This document shows, piece after piece, positions 15,989-21,559 of a stretch of DNA of 21,559 bases (position 1 is its first letter; each line of letters opens with the position of its first letter). This DNA comes from an uncultured Alphaproteobacteria bacterium. Lineage in GTDB: Bacteria > Pseudomonadota > Alphaproteobacteria > RF32 > CAG-239. The position numbers and the translations under genes are program-made. The notes below the pieces were generated by a model, which searched no databases, was not told the origin of the DNA, and saw only the letters and a program-made list of their open reading frames with translations. The DNA is taken from contig UQFU01000019.1 in the NCBI GenBank assembly GCA_900540425.1, forward strand, positions 1 to 21,559. The letters are read 5' to 3'.

Positions 15989-16089
15989 AATGGAGGAGGC
16001 TCGCGGAGCACAGAAGCTTGAGCGTACATTAGGGTACGTGAGCTTCGAGCACCGGAAGACGCCTCTAGTTCCCCCATAAAACCGCTTTA
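15968..16089. repeat. Imperfect 122-nt palindromic element
   Basis: The perfect 13-nt terminal repeat TAAAGCGGTTTTA (15968–15980) is inverted at 16077–16089. Inside, weaker pairing continues: GGG/CCC, GAGG/CCTC, CGG/CCG, GAAGCT (16012–16017)/AGCTTC (16041–16046), and GTAC near 16024–16027 with GTAC at 16034–16037. That is roughly 36 bp in all. The TerB-like gene's TAA stop (16087–16089) is formed by the edge of this repeat. It lies between that gene and the 300-residue gene on the minus strand. The terminal repeat also takes part in a competing hairpin. Terminal conservation with decayed interior suggests a MITE-like or intergenic repeat, but a leader RNA structure is equally possible. Confidence 0.7.
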
Positions 16090-16506
16090 AACTTCTTCAA
16101 AAATTATTTTAGCTTCTTCCATCCATATAATTCTATCTATAACCCACTGGCTGATCTGCTGTATTTTTTCCAATTCAATCCCCATGGCCTGTCCGACACG
16201 TCCGATTAACAGCGTTTCGCTTTCGGACAACTCGTTGTCGGCATGCGCCAGAATACACATTTCCTTAATCAGCTCTAAAGCGGCTTTGCGGTTGTCAATA
16301 ATTTTGACGCTTTCCACAATGTCCTCATCGGAACCAAAGTTCAGAATTTCCTCAATTCGGCCTTCGGAAACCCGGTAAACCTTTGCCACCTGACGGATAA
16401 ACTCTTTCTCGCTGTCATCAAGCTTTCCGTCGGCATTAGCCAGCCGAGCCAGCGCCTTGATAAAAGCGATTCTCTGATTTTCGTTTAACTTGGTTAAATA
16501 ATCCAT
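16087..16506 (-). CDS. TerB-like (tellurite-resistance domain) helical protein
   Basis: About 139 residues, all helical, with two repeats of the TerB pattern: FIKALARLANADGKLDDSEKEFIRQVAKVYRV and LIKEMCILAHADNELSESETLLIGRVGQAMGI. Each half carries the A-D-G/N-x-L-x-x-S/E-E acidic loop of the family. TerB domains are linked to metal binding and stress at the membrane; here the physiological role is unknown, and the rest of a ter operon is absent. I prefer ATG 16506 (GGAG 6 nt upstream) over ATG 16533, which would add 9 residues. The stop codon lies in the terminal repeat of the palindromic element. It is divergent from miaB. Confidence 0.8.
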   Translation of the reverse strand: MDYLTKLNENQRIAFIKALARLANADGKLDDSEKEFIRQVAKVYRVSEGRIEEILNFGSDEDIVESVKIIDNRKAALELIKEMCILAHADNELSESETLLIGRVGQAMGIELEKIQQISQWVIDRIIWMEEAKIIFEEV

Positions 16507-16582
16507 ATTCTGCTCCAATTTGAGAAATTCCATAACTTTTACCCCGTCAATATTTTAATTTAACTACATGTTACCAGAACCA

Positions 16583-16605
16583 GCCTTTTTTGCAACAAAA
16601 AAGGC
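16583..16605. repeat. Perfect 10-bp inverted repeat in the divergent TerB–miaB gap
   Basis: GCCTTTTTTG (16583–16592) is inverted as CAAAAAAGGC (16596–16605) with a 3-nt centre CAA. The site is 77 nt from the preferred TerB start and 109 nt from the miaB start. It may be an operator for one or both genes; on either strand the T-run lies inside the stem, so it does not look like a terminator. Confidence 0.6.
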
Positions 16606-16714
16606 GTCATCTCCAAAATAATTCCGCCCATCATTCCCCAAAGCAGAAAAAATATTTGAAATTCATGGGCAGATGGCTTACACTATAAGGATTAGAAATA
16701 ATTGCGAGAAAAGC

Positions 16715-18046
16715 GTGAAACAGTATTATATCAAAACTTTCGGCTGTCAGATGAATGTATACGATTCTCAACGGATAGCCGCCATTCTTCAAACCCTCGG
16801 TTATCAGGAAACTTCAACCCCGCGGGATGCGGATTTGGTTATTTTCAATACTTGCCACATCAGGGAAAAAGCCGCCGAAAAAGTCTTTTCAGACTTGGGG
16901 CGGCTCAACCTCATCCGCGAAGAACGCCTTACTGCCGGCAAAGACATGATTATCGGCGTAGTCGGTTGCGTTGTTCAGGCCGAAGACGAGCAAATCGCCA
17001 AACGGGCTCCTTTTGTTGATTTTGCCACCGGCCCGCTGACATACCACCGCCTGCCCGAAATTCTTGAAAGGATCCGGCGGCAAAAAGGCCAAACAATCAT
17101 CGATACCGAATTTCCGGCCGAAGCCAAATTTGACTTTCTGCCCCAAAATAACAGCGCCGGCCCCTGCGCTTTTCTGGCCATTCAGGAAGGCTGCGACAAT
17201 TTCTGTACCTACTGCGTCGTTCCCTATACCCGGGGAGCCGAATATTCGCGCCCGGTTGAAGACGTTTTGCAGGAGGCTCGTACTCTGGCCGGCAAAGGCT
17301 GCCTGGAAATCAATCTGCTCGGCCAAAACGTCAATTCTTACCATGGCGAAGATAAAGACGGAAAAGAACGCGACTTGGCTTACCTGCTGCACCGCCTTTC
17401 CGAAATCGACGGGCTAAAGCGCCTGCGTTACACCACATCTTATCCCGCCGACATGACCGACGAGCTGATTGCCTGCCACCGCGACCTCCCCAAACTGATG
17501 CCTTATCTGCACCTGCCGGTACAGGCCGGTTCCGATACCGTGCTGAAAGCCATGAACCGCCGGCACACGTCAGCCGATTACTTGCACATTGTTGAAAAGC
17601 TGAAAAAAGCCAATCCCGCAATCGGAATGTCTTCAGACTTTATTGTCGGCTTCCCCGGCGAAACCGACGCCGATTTTGAAGCCACCCTGCAACTGGTTCG
17701 GGAAGTCGGTTTTATTCAGGCTTTTTCGTTCAAATACAGCCGCCGCGCCGGAACCCCTGCTGCCGTTATGCCCGGACAGGTAGAGGAAAAAGCCAAAACC
17801 GAACGGCTGAATGCCCTGCAGGAACTGCTTTCTTCGCAGCAACTGGCTTTTAACCGGAAATGCGTCGGGCAAACCATGCCGGTTCTGTTTGAAAGCAAGG
17901 GACGCGGCAAAAACGCCCTTTACGGCCGGACACCCTACATGCAGAACCTGAACGCCGAATTAGATAAAAAATACCTCAACCAAATTGTTAATATTGAAAT
18001 TACCGCGGCCGGCATGAATGCGCTGAGCGGCAAAATGAAAGGATAA
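16715..18046 (+). CDS. miaB: tRNA-2-methylthio-N6-(dimethylallyl)adenosine synthase
   Basis: MiaB is a radical-SAM methylthiotransferase that modifies A37 of tRNAs reading UNN codons. The N-terminal UPF0004 domain holds one 4Fe-4S cluster with cysteines in IKTFGCQMNVYDS, FNTCHIREKA and VVGCVVQAE. The radical-SAM core has CDNFCTYCVVPYTRG, and a TRAM domain ends the protein. I prefer the GTG at 16715 (444 residues), since homologues start just before KxYIKTxGCQMN. The ATG at 16673 would add 14 residues without similarity or a good ribosome-binding site, and a promoter-like TATAAG overlaps them. It heads miaB–phoH–ybeY–corC–lnt and is 4 nt ahead of phoH. Confidence 0.95.
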   Translation: MKQYYIKTFGCQMNVYDSQRIAAILQTLGYQETSTPRDADLVIFNTCHIREKAAEKVFSDLGRLNLIREERLTAGKDMIIGVVGCVVQAEDEQIAKRAPFVDFATGPLTYHRLPEILERIRRQKGQTIIDTEFPAEAKFDFLPQNNSAGPCAFLAIQEGCDNFCTYCVVPYTRGAEYSRPVEDVLQEARTLAGKGCLEINLLGQNVNSYHGEDKDGKERDLAYLLHRLSEIDGLKRLRYTTSYPADMTDELIACHRDLPKLMPYLHLPVQAGSDTVLKAMNRRHTSADYLHIVEKLKKANPAIGMSSDFIVGFPGETDADFEATLQLVREVGFIQAFSFKYSRRAGTPAAVMPGQVEEKAKTERLNALQELLSSQQLAFNRKCVGQTMPVLFESKGRGKNALYGRTPYMQNLNAELDKKYLNQIVNIEITAAGMNALSGKMKG

Positions 18047-18050
18047 TCTC

Positions 18051-19016
18051 ATGGCTGAAACGAGTTTTGAATTATATAACAATATCCTAGTTCAGCAGCT
18101 TGTCGGCCCCGGCGATGCCCATCTCCGGCTGCTTGAAAAACTGCTCGGCGTCGAAATCTCATGCTTTGGCAACCAAATCAAAATCCAGGGCAGCGCCGAC
18201 GCCGTCGAACAGGCTCATACCGCAATCGACCTGCTTTACCGCAAGGCTGAAAAAAACATTGAAATCGGCGAAGAGGAAGTCAAGGCCGCCGCCCGCATGA
18301 GCGGAGCCGGCGAACAAAAAATCACCGAACAAAACCTTGAAGACATCGTACTGAAAACCAAAAAACGCCACATTTACCCTCGCTCGGCCACTCAAGCCGC
18401 CTATATTCAGGAAATGATGAAAAACGAACTGGTCTTCGGCCTTGGGCCAGCCGGTACCGGAAAAACCTATTTGGCCGTTGCTTTGGCCGTTTCCATGATG
18501 CTGGAGGGAAAAATTGACAAGATCATCTTGTCGCGACCGGCTGTCGAAGCCGGAGAAAACCTGGGTTTCCTGCCCGGAGACCTCAAAGAAAAGGTCGACC
18601 CTTACCTGCGGCCGCTGTATGACGCCCTGTACGAAATGCTGCCGGCCGAACAGGTGGATAAGAAACTGGCGATTGGCGAAATCGAAATTGCCCCGTTGGC
18701 TTTCATGCGCGGCCGCACCCTTTCCAACTCGTTTGTCATTCTTGACGAAGCACAGAATACCACGCCGATGCAGATGAAGATGTTTCTCACCCGCCTTGGC
18801 GAAAACTCCCGCATGGTTGTCAACGGCGACTTAAGCCAGGTAGACCTGCCCAAAGGCACGATATCGGGCCTGCGCGATGCCCTGGAAACCCTGAAAGGCG
18901 TGTCCAACATCAGTTCAGTACGCTTCAGCGCTGCCGACGTCGTCCGCCACGGGCTGGTGGCCAAAATCGTCAAAGCCTATGAAGAAAAAAGCAAAAAGAC
19001 CTACGGCGATGAATAA
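18051..19016 (+). CDS. ybeZ: PhoH-like ATPase (YbeZ)
   Basis: A 321-residue P-loop protein of the PhoH family. An N-terminal KH-like part (about 10–70) precedes the ATPase core. The core has Walker A GPAGTGKTYLA, the SRPAVEAGENLGFLPGDLKEKVDPYLRPLYD block, Walker B FVILDEAQNTTPMQMKMFLTRLG and the NGDLSQVDLP motif. Members in this operon position (YbeZ) interact with the endoribonuclease YbeY and are thought to act in RNA metabolism. It starts 4 nt after miaB and overlaps ybeY's start (ATG at 19009) by 8 nt, giving tight coupling. The family call is certain; the biochemical role is less well known. Confidence 0.96.
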   Translation: MAETSFELYNNILVQQLVGPGDAHLRLLEKLLGVEISCFGNQIKIQGSADAVEQAHTAIDLLYRKAEKNIEIGEEEVKAAARMSGAGEQKITEQNLEDIVLKTKKRHIYPRSATQAAYIQEMMKNELVFGLGPAGTGKTYLAVALAVSMMLEGKIDKIILSRPAVEAGENLGFLPGDLKEKVDPYLRPLYDALYEMLPAEQVDKKLAIGEIEIAPLAFMRGRTLSNSFVILDEAQNTTPMQMKMFLTRLGENSRMVVNGDLSQVDLPKGTISGLRDALETLKGVSNISSVRFSAADVVRHGLVAKIVKAYEEKSKKTYGDE

Positions 19017-19527
19017 AACGACCCTTCTGATGACGCAGGAAGAACCTGCTTGGAACACGGCGCTGCCTGATGCCGGAAAATTATCCGACCGGGTCGTGTC
19101 TGCCGTATTTGCCGACATCGTCAAAAATGAAAAAATAGATTTTCTTGACGGACAAAAACCGGTCATTGTCAGCCTTAACCTCAGCAATGACGCCAACATA
19201 CAAAAACTGAACCGCGATTATCGGGGCATGGACAAGCCGACCAACGTCCTTTCTTTTGCCAATATTGACGATCCCGACTTTTATAACGACCTTGCGCTTT
19301 ATGAAGAAGCGGACCTCGGCAGTATTATCATTGCCCTGGAAACGCTGCAACGGGAAGCCGAAATCAAACAGATTCCCCTGGCCGACCATTTCAGCCACTT
19401 GCTGGTTCACGGCCTGCTGCACCTCTTGGGCTTTGACCATATTGAAGACGAAGAAGCAGAATATATGGAAGCCGCCGAAATCCGGATTTTGGGCGCTTTA
19501 AACATCAACAACCCCTACAAGGAGTAA
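19009..19527 (+). CDS. ybeY: Endoribonuclease YbeY (rRNA maturation/quality control)
   Basis: YbeY is a zinc-dependent endoribonuclease involved in 16S rRNA 3'-end maturation and 70S quality control. The family metal motif H-x3-H-x5-H is present as HGLLHLLGFDH. Upstream lies the typical LNRDYRGMDKPTNVLSFA segment. The length is 172 residues from ATG 19009, the codon that overlaps the ybeZ stop. ATG 18979 (182 residues) and ATG 19030 are alternatives, and none has a strong ribosome-binding site, which fits translational coupling. It is followed 9 nt later by corC. Confidence 0.95.
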   Translation: MNKTTLLMTQEEPAWNTALPDAGKLSDRVVSAVFADIVKNEKIDFLDGQKPVIVSLNLSNDANIQKLNRDYRGMDKPTNVLSFANIDDPDFYNDLALYEEADLGSIIIALETLQREAEIKQIPLADHFSHLLVHGLLHLLGFDHIEDEEAEYMEAAEIRILGALNINNPYKE

Positions 19528-19536
19528 CCGGTTGTC

Positions 19537-20460
19537 ATGACAGACGAAACCCGACATTCCAACCCGCTGCTGCAATCCCTGAAAAGCCTCTTCGGCCGCA
19601 AATCCTGCGAAACCGTGCGCGAAACCATTGAAGACCTGATTGAGGAGTCCGATGGAAACGACAATTTCAGCGAGCACGAGCAGCTGCTGCTCAGCAACAT
19701 TTTGGACCTCAAAGACACCAAATGCGGACACGCCATGGTTCCGCGGGCTGATATTATCGCTTTTCATCAGGACGGAACCGTCGGTGAACTGGCGGAACTG
19801 ATGTTAGCCAAAGGACATTCGAGAATTCCGGTGTACGGCGATTCGCTCGACGATATCCTCGGCGTCGTCCATGTTATTGATTTGCTCAAACCCCTGCTTG
19901 AAGGCAAGCAGGACACCAAAGTCCACACACTGCTATGCCGCGAAGTCAAATTTGTTTCCCCGTCAATGCGGGTGCTGGACTTGCTTCATGAAATGCAGTT
20001 GAACAAAATCCACATGGCTATCGTCGTTGACGAATACGGCGGCGTAGACGGGCTGATTACGATTGAAGACCTGCTTGAAGAAATCGTCGGCGATATCGAA
20101 GACGAATATGATTTTGAGGAAGAACCGGTCATTCTGCTTCAGGAAGAAGGCGTAATCCTGGCTGATGCTCGGGCGGAACTTGACGAAATCCATGAAGTTG
20201 CCGGCATAGACCTGTATGAAGGCCTGGAAGAGGACGAACTGGAGGTCGATACCCTCGGCGGGCTGGTCTTCCACCTCGCCCAGCGTATTCCCAACCGCGG
20301 AGAAATCATCGAAGGGCGAAACGGCATCAAGTTCCGCATTTTGGACGTTGATCCGCGCAGAATCAAAAAAGTAATGATTTCTCTGCCCTGCGACAAGAAA
20401 TGCCCGCTTGAAACTCCGGAAACCGATACTGAGCCCAAGGACAAAAATGCAGATAAGTAA
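19537..20460 (+). CDS. corC: CBS-domain protein of the CorC/HlyC family (YbeX)
   Basis: A 307-residue soluble protein with a CBS pair (about 65–190; motifs [14 protein letters not shown] and [30 protein letters not shown]). A CorC_HlyC transporter-associated domain follows at about 200–285. The DUF21 membrane domain of longer CorB-type members is missing, as in YbeX. The family was named for magnesium/cobalt efflux, but YbeX is more recently tied to ribosome metabolism, which suits the ybeZ–ybeY neighbourhood. AAGGAG lies 12 nt before the ATG, a rather long spacing. The last codons overlap the lnt start by 14 nt. Confidence 0.93.
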   Translation: MTDETRHSNPLLQSLKSLFGRKSCETVRETIEDLIEESDGNDNFSEHEQLLLSNILDLKDTKCGHAMVPRADIIAFHQDGTVGELAELMLAKGHSRIPVYGDSLDDILGVVHVIDLLKPLLEGKQDTKVHTLLCREVKFVSPSMRVLDLLHEMQLNKIHMAIVVDEYGGVDGLITIEDLLEEIVGDIEDEYDFEEEPVILLQEEGVILADARAELDEIHEVAGIDLYEGLEEDELEVDTLGGLVFHLAQRIPNRGEIIEGRNGIKFRILDVDPRRIKKVMISLPCDKKCPLETPETDTEPKDKNADK

Positions 20461-21559
20461 GCTGCTGAAATTTTGCCCCAAAACGCTGGCGCTGCTGCTC
20501 GGAGGCATAAGCGTTGCCGCCCTGCCGCCTTACTATATTCTGCCGGTTGTTTTCTTATGTTTTGGCGGGCTGCTATTGCTTCTCTGTTTTAATCCGGCGC
20601 CCCAAACCGCTTTTGCCATCGGTTACTGGTTTGGATTCGGACATTTCGGCATCGGCTTTTCCTGGGCGGCAAATGCTCTGCTGGTCGATTCGCAAACCTA
20701 TGGCTGGCTGTACCCCGTTTGCATTTTGTCCGCCGGCGCTTTTTTTGGCCTGTTTACGGCTCTGCCCGCCCTCTTAACCGCCTGGTTCCGAACGCCCATA
20801 TCAAAACTGTTCGCCCTCGCCGGCCTGTGGACGGCAAGCGAATGGCTGCGCAGCTTTGTCCTGACCGGTTTTCCGTGGAATCTGCTCGGCTCGGCGCTTA
20901 CTTTCCGCCCCGAATATTTCCAAACCGTTTCGATCTGGGGGACTTACGGCCTGACGCTTGTTTTGCTGCTCTGGAGCATGGCTCCGGCTTTATTTTTCTT
21001 TCCCGGCTCAAAATACTGCCGCCCGGTTGCCGCCGGCCTCCTGATTGCTCTTCCGGTTTTTGTGGCCGGTTTCGGATACGCCCGTATTAACATTTTGAAC
21101 CCCGGCTTTGTCCGGCCGGGAATAACCGTCCGCATGGTTCAGCCCAATATTCCGCAGGGAATCAAATGGGACAACGCTGCCATTGAAGACAACTTTGCCA
21201 AGCATATCCGGCTCGGAAGCGCACCGGGGCTGGAAAACGTAGACTTTGTTATCTGGGGAGAAACCGCCTCGCCTTTTCCCTTGGATATGGATACCCGCCA
21301 CCGGCAGCAAATTTTAGAATCCGTTCCGCCGCAGGGCTACCTGTTGACCGGCCAGGTGCGGGTGCAAACTTCGCCGTACGGCCGCCTGCTGCCCTATAAT
21401 TCAATGATGATCATTGATAAGCAGGGAGAAATTGTCGACTATTATGACAAGGCACATTTGGTACCTTTCGGCGAATATATTCCCCTGCGCCGCTACCTGC
21501 CTGATTGGATTAAGCCGATTACCAATACCGTTTCCAATTTCGAGCCCGGCCCCGGCCCC
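20447..21559 (+). CDS. lnt: Apolipoprotein N-acyltransferase, N-terminal part (runs off right edge)
   Basis: Lnt adds the third acyl chain to the N-terminal cysteine of lipoproteins in the inner membrane, completing their maturation for Lol sorting. The 371 codons present read open to the window end. ATG 20447 has AAGGA 5 nt upstream and overlaps corC by 14 nt in another frame. Several hydrophobic helices fill roughly residues 10–225 (for example LFALAGLWTASEWLRSFVLTG with GFPWNLLG). The nitrilase domain follows, with the catalytic glutamate in VIWGETASPF and the lysine in YDKAHLVPFGEYIPLR. The catalytic cysteine lies beyond the edge. The usual WPE is WGE here, a minor change next to the active glutamate. 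The full gene should need about 130 more codons. Confidence 0.96.
   Translation, partial: MQISKLLKFCPKTLALLLGGISVAALPPYYILPVVFLCFGGLLLLLCFNPAPQTAFAIGYWFGFGHFGIGFSWAANALLVDSQTYGWLYPVCILSAGAFFGLFTALPALLTAWFRTPISKLFALAGLWTASEWLRSFVLTGFPWNLLGSALTFRPEYFQTVSIWGTYGLTLVLLLWSMAPALFFFPGSKYCRPVAAGLLIALPVFVAGFGYARINILNPGFVRPGITVRMVQPNIPQGIKWDNAAIEDNFAKHIRLGSAPGLENVDFVIWGETASPFPLDMDTRHRQQILESVPPQGYLLTGQVRVQTSPYGRLLPYNSMMIIDKQGEIVDYYDKAHLVPFGEYIPLRRYLPDWIKPITNTVSNFEPGPGP

Noticed and set aside
15792..16079. Small frames on both strands through the palindromic element (15792–16079 plus, 15877–16077 minus)
   Set aside because: They derive from the inverted repeat and from antisense of the 300-residue gene start. 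The element's pairing explains the sequence better than coding does.
16087..16533. Tellurite-resistance operon suggested by the TerB-like gene
   Set aside because: No terA, terC, terD, terE or terZ homologue is near; single TerB-domain genes are common outside tellurite operons.

Overview
The window reads as a chromosomal segment of a moderate-GC alphaproteobacterium. I infer this from the DUF1150-family protein with its usual C-terminal RQNDLEP-S-VH ending, the yggT–DUF167–folD and miaB–phoH–ybeY–corC–lnt orders, and a lipopolysaccharide-export cluster joined to rpoN–hpf–ptsN. I cannot name genus or species. Nearly all of it is conserved housekeeping DNA. I see no insertion sequence, prophage, CRISPR array, tRNA or rRNA gene, or classical defence system.

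Layout: (1) 1–3182, minus strand: the str operon rpsL–rpsG–fusA, then the first 18 codons of tuf running off the left edge. A near-consensus promoter lies at 3286–3314, with an inverted TGAGTC pair over its -10. (2) 3672–9707, plus strand: kdsD–lptC–lptA–lptB–rpoN, a gene-free stretch with a 110-nt imperfect palindrome, then hpf–ptsN. This couples Kdo precursor synthesis and LPS transport to sigma-54, ribosome hibernation and the nitrogen PTS. A bidirectional terminator closes it. (3) 9774–12111: a small DUF1150 protein (minus), a membrane histidine kinase with a cysteine cluster in its PAS domain (plus), and infA (plus) with its own promoter and a bidirectional terminator. (4) 12109–16506, minus strand: in transcription order a TerB-like protein, a roughly 122-nt palindromic element, an unrecognised 300-residue protein, yggT, DUF167/YggU, folD, a receiver-only response regulator and a DedA/YqaA-type membrane protein. 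(5) 16715–21559, plus strand: miaB–phoH/ybeZ–ybeY–corC/ybeX–lnt, the last running off the right edge after 371 codons.

Functionally the window joins translation (S12, S7, EF-G, EF-Tu, IF-1, HPF, MiaB, YbeY) with envelope construction (KdsD, LptC/A/B, Lnt, YggT, DedA). The less explained material is in the non-coding DNA and in a few genes: two long palindromes (8432–8541 and 15968–16089, the latter with a competing hairpin), a TGAGTC box cluster between the divergent rpsL and kdsD operons, a possible upstream ORF in the rpsL leader, the kinase with its cysteine-bearing PAS domain, the response regulator with a degenerate second receiver, and the unknown 300-residue protein. No clearly new multi-gene system is visible. 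The palindromes and the 300-residue gene are the best candidates for something undescribed.
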